Assembly: GCA_016783985.1 (NCBI GenBank)
Contig: JADHVM010000028.1
Span: 1-9,273 of the forward strand
DNA from: Actinomycetota bacterium
GTDB taxonomy: Bacteria; Actinomycetota; Humimicrobiia; Humimicrobiales; Humimicrobiaceae
Direction of reading: 5' to 3'
DNA: 9,273 bases
Part shown: piece after piece, positions 1-8,311 of the stretch
Layout of the letters: every line of letters starts with the position of its first letter
Numbering within the stretch: the stretch's first letter is position 1
The notes under the pieces: model-generated
Seen by the model: the letters and a program-made list of their open reading frames with translations, nothing else
What the model was told of the DNA's origin: nothing
Databases searched by the model: none
Program-made: the position numbers and the translations under genes

Positions 1-371
1 GAACCAAGTACCAAATCAGTTTCCTCCTTCTTAATTATACTTAAAAAACTATTTATCTGAGATGGATGTAAATCCATATCAGCATCTAAAAACAATACAT
101 AATCCCCTGTAATATAATTGCACCCATGTTTTATTGCAAATCCTTTCCCTTTATTGGAGCAATACTTTTTAATAGTTACTTTATTATTAAAATACTTTAA
201 ATTTTCTTGAACATAAATATAAGTATTATCATTACTACCATCATCAATAACAATTACTTCAAAATCAAAATTTAACTCTTCTAATACCTTAACCGTTTCA
301 CCAATTGTAGAAACTATAACTTCTTCTTCATTATAAGCTGGTATCAAAATTGAAATCTTTTCTTTTCTCAT
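1..371 (-). CDS. Family 2 glycosyltransferase, N-terminal part (cut by left window edge)
   Basis: About 123 residues are visible, and the frame is still open at base 1, so the C-terminus lies outside the window. Reading from the ATG at 371, the protein opens with the GT2 (GT-A fold) start ISILIPAYNEEE (residues 6-17). It then has the nucleotide-binding VIVIDDGSNDNT (39-50), NKGKGFAIKHG (73-83) and GDYVLFLDADMD (89-100), whose DAD at 96-98 is the metal-binding DxD. The NKGKG plus LFLDAD arrangement resembles the polyprenyl-phosphate hexose synthases (dolichyl-phosphate glucose/mannose synthase type) more than long-chain rhamnan transferases, but the missing C-terminus prevents a firm call. The ATG lies only 3 nt after the flippase stop and has no clear Shine-Dalgarno sequence, so translation is probably coupled to the flippase gene. 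Likely role: cytoplasmic transfer of a sugar from a nucleotide donor to a lipid or glycan acceptor. The GT2 family call is secure; the substrate is unknown. Confidence 0.9.
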   Translation of the reverse strand, partial: MRKEKISILIPAYNEEEVIVSTIGETVKVLEELNFDFEVIVIDDGSNDNTYIYVQENLKYFNNKVTIKKYCSNKGKGFAIKHGCNYITGDYVLFLDADMDLHPSQINSFLSIIKKEETDLVLG

Positions 372-374
372 ATA

Positions 375-1667
375 CTAATCTGCTTTTTTGATATTTAAAA
401 ACATTAATATACTATTTACTAAAAAGAATATAAATGAAACAAACACTAAAATCCATATGACAATATCTAAGTTCATATGATATATCCATATTAAAGATAT
501 TTGTAATATTACTATAATTAACAATGATATTAAATACCAGAATTTATCAATTGCAATAAAATAAAAAATCTGTAGATTAATCATTGAGATTAAAGTCATA
601 AATATACCATATTTAAAAACTAAAGTTGATGCGAGTAAATATTGTTTTCCATAAATTATTCCTATAACTAATTTAGGAAAGAAATAGTAAAATATAAGAA
701 ATACAACAGATACTGCTAATATAATAGCAAGACTTTTTATAACAGTATTTCTTACGCTTTCTTTTTTAGTAAATTTCTCAGAAAGCCTCGGAAATATAAC
801 TATACTTATTGCTCCTGGGAAAAATAAAATAATTCTACCTATTTGGGCAGCAGCTGAATATTGCCCAGTTTCATATGAAGTAAAAAAATGTTTAACTAAA
901 ACAATATCCATATAAGCTAATATTGAAATAAGTATTGTTGAAATTAATATTAAAGAAATATTTTTATAGAATTTTTTTAAATTAATTTTATCATCAATAG
1001 CCTTATTATCTTTTTTCCATAATATTTTCCTCAGAGGTATTAAAATAAAGAAATATGAAAATAGCGTAGCTAACATTAATCCAAATATTGCACCACCTGA
1101 TTTAAACCCAACATATACTAAAATTACTCCTAACCCTAGCTTTAATAACACTACTAGTATTGAAATAATGCCCAAACTCTTAAAATTTTGTATACCCTGC
1201 AGAACACCTCCTCCTATAGCTACAAGAGAGCTTACAACTATCATAATTCCAAGAAAAATTAGAGGATAAATAGAATTCAGTTTTAGGAATGCTGTAATTT
1301 GATTTATAAAAATTAATATGATTATAAAAATAATAACTGTTATTATAAAAAGTCTCTTAGTTATTAAATAAAATAGAATCCTAACCTTATTTAAATCATC
1401 ATTAGCTAAATAACTTGATGAATTTTTAGCTAATGTGGTTTGTACAGTAGCTCCAATTGTACCTGATATATACAGTAATGAGGTAATTGAGACTAAAACT
1501 CCATATTCTGAAGGACCCAGCATCCTACCCATAACAATATTGTACAAAAAGTTTATTAAATTAACTACGGAAGTAGCGATAAACATAATGCCAATGTTTT
1601 TAGCAGTGAGATTTAGATTCTTAGAGATATAATTTCTAATTTTAGGTTTGCTGATACGAAAAATCAT
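375..1667 (-). CDS. Wzx-like polysaccharide flippase (MOP/MATE superfamily)
   Basis: This 430-residue protein is almost entirely hydrophobic, with about 12 to 14 membrane-spanning stretches, the size and layout of Wzx/RfbX/SpoVB-type flippases that move lipid-linked oligosaccharides from the cytoplasmic to the outer leaflet. The first helix region, with NFLYNIVMGRMLGPSEYG near residues 38-55, is the typical family signature (gR.LGp.eyG). A second one is SAAAQIGRIILFFPGAISIVIFP in the middle of the protein, where the family commonly has ya.a..i...........i...lfP. The ATG at 1667 is preceded by AAAAAGGT (1671-1678) at short spacing. The gene follows the UDP-xylose synthase by 35 bp and is followed after 3 bp by a GT2 gene, so it sits in the assembly part of the glycan operon. 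Its DNA is far more AT-rich than the sugar-nucleotide genes (10 G+C in 60 bases at 481-540 by hand count). The flippase class is well supported; the glycan carried cannot be predicted. Confidence 0.9.
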   Translation of the reverse strand: MIFRISKPKIRNYISKNLNLTAKNIGIMFIATSVVNLINFLYNIVMGRMLGPSEYGVLVSITSLLYISGTIGATVQTTLAKNSSSYLANDDLNKVRILFYLITKRLFIITVIIFIIILIFINQITAFLKLNSIYPLIFLGIMIVVSSLVAIGGGVLQGIQNFKSLGIISILVVLLKLGLGVILVYVGFKSGGAIFGLMLATLFSYFFILIPLRKILWKKDNKAIDDKINLKKFYKNISLILISTILISILAYMDIVLVKHFFTSYETGQYSAAAQIGRIILFFPGAISIVIFPRLSEKFTKKESVRNTVIKSLAIILAVSVVFLIFYYFFPKLVIGIIYGKQYLLASTLVFKYGIFMTLISMINLQIFYFIAIDKFWYLISLLIIVILQISLIWIYHMNLDIVIWILVFVSFIFFLVNSILMFLNIKKAD

Positions 1668-1670
1668 ATA

Positions 1671-1678
1671 ACCTTTTT
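1671..1678 (-). promoter_or_regulatory. Ribosome binding site of the flippase gene
   Basis: The minus strand reads AAAAAGGT just upstream of the ATG at 1667. The AAGG core sits a few bases before the start, which supports that codon as the real start of the flippase. Confidence 0.55.
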
Positions 1679-1702
1679 AATTGACTTTATCAAAAACTAT
1701 GA

Positions 1703-2653
1703 TTATTTATATTTCTTTTTAAACCACTTAATAGTTTTGACTATCCCATCTTCAAAAACAACTTCTGGTCCCCAATCTAATATTTCTTTAGCCTTTGTTA
1801 TATCTGGCCTTCTTACTATTGGGTCATCAACTGGTAAATTATGAAAAACTATTTTACTTTCACTCTTGATTAGCTTCTTTATGTTTTCAGCTAATTCTAG
1901 TATTGAAATTTCTGAAGTATTACCAATATTTAATGGAAAATGATAATCTGATTCTGCCAGGCTGTAAATACCCTTAACCATGTCAGAAATATAGCAAAAG
2001 CTTCTTGTCTGACTTCCATCCCCAAATACAGTTATTTCCTTTCCTTTTAAGCCTTGATTTATAAAAGTTGGAATTGCTCTACCATCATCCTTTCTCATCC
2101 TTGGTCCATAAGTATTAAAAATCCTTGCAATTGCCGTATTAACTCCCTGCTGTCTGTGATATGCCATAGTTATTGCTTCAGCATACCTTTTAGCTTCATC
2201 ATATACACCCCTGGGCCCTACTGGGTTTACATTACCCCAGTATTCTTCCGGCTGTGGGTGTACTTTTGGATCTCCATACACTTCTGATGTAGACGCTAGA
2301 ATCATCTTTGCCCTTTTTGCCTTGGCAAGACCTAATACATTGTGTGTTCCCAGTGCACCTACCTTTAATGTCTGAATGGGAAGCTGAAGATAATCAATAG
2401 GACTTGCAGGTGATGCAAAATGAAATATATAGTCAACATCCCCGTCTATTTTTATAAACTCAGTTATATCATGATTTACAAATACAAAATCTTTAGTGGT
2501 TATATGTTCAATATTTTCAAGTGAACCAGTAATTAAATCATCAATGCATACAACTTTAAGGTTTTCTTCTAAGAGATAACCACAAAGGTGACTGCCTATA
2601 AAACCAGCTCCGCCAGTTACAACTGCTGTTTTTTTATTATTTGATTTTGTAAT
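1703..2653 (-). CDS. uxs: UDP-glucuronate decarboxylase (UDP-xylose synthase), apparent ATT start
   Basis: This extended short-chain dehydrogenase, 316 residues if begun at the ATT at 2653-2651, decarboxylates UDP-glucuronate to UDP-xylose using bound NAD. Seen in order: Rossmann motif TGGAGFIG (13-20), [10 protein letters not shown] in the middle of the N-terminal domain, TSEVYGDP (122-129), [19 protein letters not shown] with the Tyr151/Lys155 pair, [11 protein letters not shown], and [11 protein letters not shown]. The GNVNPx[13 protein letters not shown] and GSQTRSFCY blocks are specific to the UXS family among related epimerases. The length is normal. No ATG, GTG or TTG lies in frame between the in-frame TAG/TAA at 2671-2666 and the Rossmann motif, so an ATG-only reading would wrongly begin at residue 117 (base 2305) and lose the cofactor site. 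A strong AAAGGAGG at 2660-2667, six bases before the ATT, marks the start. The gene follows ugd by 15 bp, and ugd makes its substrate. Product call secure; start codon inferred. Confidence 0.9.
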   Translation of the reverse strand: MTKSNNKKTAVVTGGAGFIGSHLCGYLLEENLKVVCIDDLITGSLENIEHITTKDFVFVNHDITEFIKIDGDVDYIFHFASPASPIDYLQLPIQTLKVGALGTHNVLGLAKAKRAKMILASTSEVYGDPKVHPQPEEYWGNVNPVGPRGVYDEAKRYAEAITMAYHRQQGVNTAIARIFNTYGPRMRKDDGRAIPTFINQGLKGKEITVFGDGSQTRSFCYISDMVKGIYSLAESDYHFPLNIGNTSEISILELAENIKKLIKSESKIVFHNLPVDDPIVRRPDITKAKEILDWGPEVVFEDGIVKTIKWFKKKYK

Positions 2654-2659
2654 AGTACG

Positions 2660-2667
2660 CCTCCTTT
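2660..2667 (-). promoter_or_regulatory. Strong ribosome binding site that decides the unusual UXS start
   Basis: The minus strand reads AAAGGAGG, immediately after the ugd stop codon (TAG at 2671-2669). The spacer CGTACT (six bases) leads to ATT at 2653-2651. The same AGGAGG plus six-base spacing precedes the TTG start of the RmlC-like gene in this window, which supports initiation at the ATT position. The other codons near this spacing in the frame, CGT, ACT and ACA, are not known start codons. Confidence 0.7.
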
Positions 2668-2668
2668 A

Positions 2669-4030
2669 CTATCTCCCTATTCCTATATATTTAAAGCCTT
2701 GTTTTTCTAAACTACTTTTATCTAAATAATTTCTGCCATCTATTATAACAGGACTTCGCATCATATTCTTAACTTTAGTATAATCCAGTTTTAAAAAATC
2801 TTCCCACTCAGTTGCAAGTATAAACATATCTGCATCTTTTACTACATCATAAGCATTACTGCATATTTCTACCTTCCTGCTAAGCGACTGCGGAGTTTTA
2901 TTTACAATAGGGTCATAAGCTTTTACTCTTGCTCCTAGATTTACCAGATCATTCATTATCTTTATAGATGGTGCTTCTCTTGTATCATCAGTATTTGGCT
3001 TAAAAGATATACCAAGCACTCCAATAGTTCTGCCTTTTATTATCTTTAATTCATCCTGTATTTTCTGCTTTATTTTAAGTCTCTGCTCTCTGTTTACATT
3101 AATAACTGCATTAAGAATCTGGGTAGATAGCCCATACTCTCCGGCAATATTGCTTAAGGCCAAAACATCTTTTGGAAAACAGGAACCGCCCCAGCCAATA
3201 CCTGCATTTAAAAACATTGGGCTTATTCTCTTGTCAAGACCCATACCTTCTGATACTTTTACAATATCTGCTCCAACTTTTTCACAGATATTCGCTATTT
3301 CATTAACAAATGAAATCTTTGTTGCCAGAAATGAGTTTGCAGCATATTTTATCATCTCTGCACTGGTAAGGTCAGAAATAACTACAGGTATTTTTGTATT
3401 TTTTGGAATTAACCTTTCACTGTCCTGCCAATTAAAGGTTTGATTAATTATCGGTTCATATAATTTAATCATCTTATCAATTGCCTTTTTTGATGATGAA
3501 CCAATAACTATCCTGTCTGGAAAGAATGTATCACTAATTGCACTGCCTTCCCTTAAAAATTCAGGGTTTGATACAACACTAAAAGCAATCTTTTCGTTGC
3601 TGCTGTTATTACCCTTTAAACTGTCAGAGACAACCATGGAAACCCAGTCCCCTGAACCAATAGGTACAGTACTTTTATTTACAATAACCTTTCCCCCATT
3701 TATATATTTGCCTATTTCATTTGCAGCTTCTTCAACAAACTTAAGGTCAGCCTGGCCATTTGAAAGTGAAGGAGTGCCAACACATATATAAATTATCTCA
3801 GATTTTGTTACTGCATTAGAGATATCTGTAGTAAATTGCAATCTATTATTTTGGATGTTATCTTTTAAGAATTTCTCAAGATTAGGTTCATAAATAGTAG
3901 GCTTTCCACTATTTAAAATATCAACTTTTTCTTTTATCTTATCTACACAAATTACATTGTTGCCAATCTTAGCAAGGCAGACACCTGTTACAAGTCCAAC
4001 ATATCCTGTTCCTATTATACAAACATTCAT
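2669..4030 (-). CDS. ugd: UDP-glucose 6-dehydrogenase
   Basis: This enzyme oxidises UDP-glucose twice with NAD+ to give UDP-glucuronate in the cytoplasm. The 453-residue length is usual for bacterial Ugd/TuaD/RkpK. Seen: N-terminal NAD-binding IIGTGYVGLVTG (5-16) and Asp30 at the end of the second strand; CVGTPS (83-88); STVPIGSG (120-127); NPEFLREGSAISDTFFPDRIVIG (155-177); EMIKYAANSFLATKISFVNE with Lys228 and Asn232; GIGWGGSCFPKD with the catalytic Cys284; and the C-terminal GISFKPNTDDTREAPS block of the UDP-binding domain. The stretch WQDSERLIPKNTKIP (201-215) before the central helix looks a little longer than in the shortest homologues. ATG at 4030 is preceded by AGGAA (4041-4045) at a rather long spacing. 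It sits between fcl and UDP-xylose synthase and feeds UDP-glucuronate to the latter. All key residues are present, so activity is expected. Confidence 0.97.
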   Translation of the reverse strand: MNVCIIGTGYVGLVTGVCLAKIGNNVICVDKIKEKVDILNSGKPTIYEPNLEKFLKDNIQNNRLQFTTDISNAVTKSEIIYICVGTPSLSNGQADLKFVEEAANEIGKYINGGKVIVNKSTVPIGSGDWVSMVVSDSLKGNNSSNEKIAFSVVSNPEFLREGSAISDTFFPDRIVIGSSSKKAIDKMIKLYEPIINQTFNWQDSERLIPKNTKIPVVISDLTSAEMIKYAANSFLATKISFVNEIANICEKVGADIVKVSEGMGLDKRISPMFLNAGIGWGGSCFPKDVLALSNIAGEYGLSTQILNAVINVNREQRLKIKQKIQDELKIIKGRTIGVLGISFKPNTDDTREAPSIKIMNDLVNLGARVKAYDPIVNKTPQSLSRKVEICSNAYDVVKDADMFILATEWEDFLKLDYTKVKNMMRSPVIIDGRNYLDKSSLEKQGFKYIGIGR

Positions 4031-4044
4031 TTATATTTATTTCC

Positions 4045-4063
4045 TGTTAATATTTTGTTAACA
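4045..4063. repeat. Small inverted repeat between fcl and ugd
   Basis: Perfect 6-bp arms, tgttaa (4045-4050) and ttaaca (4058-4063), flank a 7-bp AT-only-but-one spacer. The structure directly abuts the AGGAA ribosome binding site of ugd (4041-4045). In RNA it would form only a weak hairpin, and there is no T-run after it on the minus strand, so it is not an intrinsic terminator. It could be chance in AT-rich DNA. Confidence 0.4.
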
Positions 4064-4092
4064 CATTACTTTTAAATTATTGCTTCAAAAAT

Positions 4093-5135
<1,043 letters not shown>

Positions 5136-5136
<1 letters not shown>

Positions 5137-5164
5137 TTATACATATTATAATTAAAATCTACAA
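5136..5164 (-). promoter_or_regulatory. Weak candidate promoter for fcl
   Basis: On the minus strand TTGTAG (5164-5159) and TATAAA (5141-5136) are separated by exactly 17 bases. The -10 box matches the sigma-A consensus at 5 of 6 positions, but the -35 box matches at only 3 of 6. It is placed within the only sizeable gap between rmlB and fcl, and the -10 box touches the distal arm of the 11-bp inverted repeat. AT-rich DNA gives such matches easily, so this is a suggestion only. Confidence 0.22.
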
Positions 5165-5258
5165 TAATTATATAATTTTATTTATAAAATCTTTCAGCAT
5201 TCTTAGAGGAATCAGCTCCAGTATACTAAATAATAAGAATATAACCAAAATGATATTC

Positions 5259-6245
5259 CTATTTCTTTTTAAGAGGACGCCACCATTCCTCATTATTTAT
5301 ATACCAGTTCACTGTCTTTTTTAGAGCCTTATCAAAATTATTTTTTTCTTTCCAGCCTAACTCCTTTTCTATTTTGCTGCAGTCAATAGAGTACCTTCTA
5401 TCGTGACCCAATCTATCCTTAACTGGCTTTATCATAGAATTAGGCTTATCAAGCAGTTTCAACAGTTTCTTTGTAATCCAGATATTTGGCTTTTCATTAC
5501 CGCCACCAATATTATATATTTCTCCAATTTTTCCCTTATGCATGACTATATCTAGCGCTATACAATTATCCTCAACATAGATCCAATCACGAATATTCAT
5601 GCCATCTCCGTAAAGAGGAACTTTTATCCCATTTATTAAATTTGTTACAAAGAGAGGAATTATTTTTTCAGGATACTGGTATGGTCCAAAATTATTGGAA
5701 GTTCTTGTAATTAAGATTGGAGTGCCGTAAGTCTTATAGAAGGAGCGAACAATCATCTCTGCACCTGTTTTAGAAGCAGAATACGGGCTATTTGGCTTTA
5801 GTGGATCACTTTCCTTAAAAGAGCCATTTTTAATTGATCCATATACTTCATCAGTGCTTATCTGTAAAAAAAGAGGGGTGCTGTATTTTCTTACAGCCTC
5901 AAGAAGAATATATGTACCGTAGACATCCGTTTGTATAAATACTCCAGGATCCTGTATAGATCTATCAACATGAGATTCTGCTGCAAAATTAACTACTGCA
6001 TCTATCTTATTGTATTTAAATATATTATCAACGACTTTTCTATCGCAGATGTCTCCCCTTATAAATTTATAATTCTTTTTGTTTTCGATATCTTTTAGGT
6101 TTTCAAGATTTCCTGCATAAGTTAATTTATCTAAATTAATTATTTTATACTCTGGATATTTCTTTATAATATAGTGAATAAAATTGCTGCCTATAAATCC
6201 TGCACCGCCCGTAATTAATAAAGTTCTAAAAATACGTTCTTCCAA
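5259..6245 (-). CDS. rmlB: dTDP-glucose 4,6-dehydratase
   Basis: This enzyme converts dTDP-glucose to dTDP-4-keto-6-deoxyglucose, the branch point for dTDP-rhamnose and other deoxysugars. Length is 328 residues, normal for RmlB. Seen: [14 protein letters not shown] (9-22); DKLTYAGNLENL (39-50), an RmlB signature; NFAAESHVDRSI (86-97); STDEVYGS (130-137) with the Thr131/Asp132/Glu133 dehydration triad; Tyr155 and Lys159 in PYSASK; TRTSNNFGPYQYPEKIIPL; YGDGMNIRDWIYVEDN; and RLGHDRRYSID near the C-terminus. The start is TTG at 6245-6243, set by AAGGAGA at 6251-6257. The gene lies 63 bp after the GT-C-like membrane protein. The dTDP-glucose supplier rmlA and the reductase rmlD are not in the window; an RmlC-like epimerase is two genes upstream. 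Confidence 0.97.
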   Translation of the reverse strand: MEERIFRTLLITGGAGFIGSNFIHYIIKKYPEYKIINLDKLTYAGNLENLKDIENKKNYKFIRGDICDRKVVDNIFKYNKIDAVVNFAAESHVDRSIQDPGVFIQTDVYGTYILLEAVRKYSTPLFLQISTDEVYGSIKNGSFKESDPLKPNSPYSASKTGAEMIVRSFYKTYGTPILITRTSNNFGPYQYPEKIIPLFVTNLINGIKVPLYGDGMNIRDWIYVEDNCIALDIVMHKGKIGEIYNIGGGNEKPNIWITKKLLKLLDKPNSMIKPVKDRLGHDRRYSIDCSKIEKELGWKEKNNFDKALKKTVNWYINNEEWWRPLKKK

Positions 6246-6250
6246 TCAAT

Positions 6251-6257
6251 TCTCCTT
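6251..6257 (-). promoter_or_regulatory. Ribosome binding site fixing the TTG start of rmlB
   Basis: AAGGAGA on the minus strand lies five to six bases before TTG at 6245-6243. No ATG precedes the Rossmann motif in this frame, so the site confirms a TTG start and a normal-length N-terminus. Confidence 0.75.
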
Positions 6258-6308
6258 ATAATTATCTAATTACATTGTAAAATAACCTTAAAATATTTTA
6301 AACTATAA

Positions 6309-8180
6309 TCACTTATAATAAAATATAATGTAATCAAATATTTTTTTAGTATACAAATCTGGATTAAACCAACCTTCAGACTTCGATAAGAAATCTGTTT
6401 CAAAATAATCAAATATAATTACATTACTAATATTATTTCCTTTTTTCAAATCTTCAGCTATGTTATCAAATATATCAAAAAATATCATTTTATCTTTACT
6501 AAATTTGCCTTCAGGCGTGTGATAATAATATATATTATTTAAGTTAGAACCTAATTTAAAGTATTCTCCCATTGCATTAGTAAGCTCACCATAAACCTTG
6601 TTTCCAATATCTCCAACAATTAATAAAGATTCATCAGGACCCTTCTCCTTTTCAACAGTTTTTTTTAGCTCTAATAAGTTACTTCCATCAAGGTTAAATT
6701 TATAAGCGCTTAAATAAGCTATCGATAGATTCAATAATATTACAAATACTACAATTGCAAGTACAGTTCTCCTAGAATTTTTCTTAAATGATAAAATAGC
6801 CGATTTTGTTATATTTAATCGGCTTAATATCCTAAATCTTTTTTTTATACAGTAAGCTAATAAATAAATAATTGACAATATTAAAATTAGTAACATCAAT
6901 AAAAATAGTACTCTATATATATAATTTGATTTCTCAGATAAGACTTTTAAAAAATATCTACTACCTATTAAATAGTTAAGATGATAAATATTTGATCTAA
7001 TCCAATCTATAAGAGATATATAAATCCCTACTAATATAGCCGAAGATATAAATATATTTATCCTAATATTATTATATAATTTATGATTTATCTTAATATT
7101 ATTTTCTAATAATATTCCTTTATTTATATAATTTAACGAGTATATTAATACGAAGCTATAACCAAAAATACCAGGAATTAAATAACGTTCAAATATCCCA
7201 GATTTTGTATACAAAATTATTTGTGGAATAACAATTAATGAAAACAATGCAGCAGGAGGCCAAAATTTCTTTATTATATCCCTAACTTTTAAAAAAGAAT
7301 TGTCCTTATTATTTAAAATAAATAAAAATACACTAATTAACACTGCTATAATTACTACTATATAATTACTATGATGGGATAAAACAATAAATGTTTGTAT
7401 GTAACCAGTAATATTTACAGCTTCAATTCCTGCGTATTCAATTCCAGCAGTTCCAATAAAAAATTTTATAAAAGTAAGAGTAATAATAAATAAGAACAAT
7501 AATATAATAACTGACCCTATATTTCTTTTTATAGATGAAAACCATGAATTACTTTTCTCCTTGTATAACCAAATCTTTAAGAACACCAGAGCAGGAATAA
7601 TTAATATAAATGATTCTTTGGATAAAAAGCTCAATATCATAAATAAAATCGAAAAAACTGTACAAAGCTTTTTTAATTTATTTAAATAAATGCTTAATAC
7701 AGTAAAATATAAAGATATCGAAAATAAAAACACAGCAAGTGTTTCAGGAGGACCTATTCTCCACCATATTGCAGATTGAGCTCCTATTAAAGATAATAAT
7801 ACAAACAACATTGATTCTAAAAAAGAAAAACTCATCCGCTTGATAGATAAAAAAAGAAAAAATGAAGTTAGGACTGCTAAAAATAATCGTAATATATTTC
7901 TATACAGAAAGTTTGTACCAAAAATTTTTATTTGAAGGACATGATAAAAAATATAAAAAGGTCTAAGCCTTACAGAAGAATCAGATATTACACAATCTTT
8001 CGTTACCTTAAAAAAACTAACACTACCACTTTTAAGCTGATTATTAATATCAAATAAACCTACAGTATCTATAAGCTGATAACCTGTAAACAAAGCACCA
8101 CTTATTGAAAGCAGTAATGACCAAAACACTAAAAAGATAAGAAAAACAAAAATATATTTATAATTACTTATTTTATCCAA
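6309..8180 (-). CDS. Multi-pass membrane protein, putative GT-C-type glycosyltransferase
   Basis: I do not recognise a specific family. The 623 residues carry roughly 12 to 13 hydrophobic helices between about residues 9 and 492, then a soluble tail (493-623), probably extracytoplasmic. Features recalling GT-C transferases (polyprenyl-phosphate-sugar users such as the GT39/ArnT/TMTC type) are an early loop with acidic residues (Asp38, Asp44, Asp67), RPFYIFYHVLQIKIFG (73-88) leading into paired helices, and LSKESFILIIPALVFL (186-201), matching the SKE..l..P.l.l pattern common in such proteins. The start is TTG at 8180-8178, bounded by an in-frame TAA two codons upstream; no convincing Shine-Dalgarno sequence is seen, so a slightly internal start remains possible. 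It sits between the RmlC-like gene and rmlB, and its DNA is very AT-rich (11 G+C in 60 bases at 7021-7080). An O-antigen polymerase or a membrane-bound acceptor-modifying enzyme is the alternative. Confidence 0.6.
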   Translation of the reverse strand: MDKISNYKYIFVFLIFLVFWSLLLSISGALFTGYQLIDTVGLFDINNQLKSGSVSFFKVTKDCVISDSSVRLRPFYIFYHVLQIKIFGTNFLYRNILRLFLAVLTSFFLFLSIKRMSFSFLESMLFVLLSLIGAQSAIWWRIGPPETLAVFLFSISLYFTVLSIYLNKLKKLCTVFSILFMILSFLSKESFILIIPALVFLKIWLYKEKSNSWFSSIKRNIGSVIILLFLFIITLTFIKFFIGTAGIEYAGIEAVNITGYIQTFIVLSHHSNYIVVIIAVLISVFLFILNNKDNSFLKVRDIIKKFWPPAALFSLIVIPQIILYTKSGIFERYLIPGIFGYSFVLIYSLNYINKGILLENNIKINHKLYNNIRINIFISSAILVGIYISLIDWIRSNIYHLNYLIGSRYFLKVLSEKSNYIYRVLFLLMLLILILSIIYLLAYCIKKRFRILSRLNITKSAILSFKKNSRRTVLAIVVFVILLNLSIAYLSAYKFNLDGSNLLELKKTVEKEKGPDESLLIVGDIGNKVYGELTNAMGEYFKLGSNLNNIYYYHTPEGKFSKDKMIFFDIFDNIAEDLKKGNNISNVIIFDYFETDFLSKSEGWFNPDLYTKKIFDYIIFYYK

Positions 8181-8311
8181 TGCTTAAACTACTATTTAAT
8201 AATTCTAAGCCTGTTATAACAAAAATAAAAATCATCAATCTCTGCCTACTTATAAGAGGTTCTCTTTTAGTAAAAATATTACTAATTTTAAATATCAATT
8301 ATGGTTCATAT

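Noticed and set aside
2303..2305. ATG as the start of a 200-residue UXS fragment, suggesting a truncated or broken gene
   Set aside because: The same frame continues upstream without a stop and encodes the complete N-terminal NAD-binding domain, so the gene is intact and only its start codon is unusual.
3150..3443. Plus-strand open frames within ugd (also 3597-3791)
   Set aside because: They are antisense to ugd, which has complete catalytic motifs.
8254..8266. Short hairpin (aagag, gtt, ctctt) in the 131-bp gap before the membrane protein gene
   Set aside because: The stem is only 5 bp and no T-run follows it on the minus strand, so it does not qualify as a terminator.
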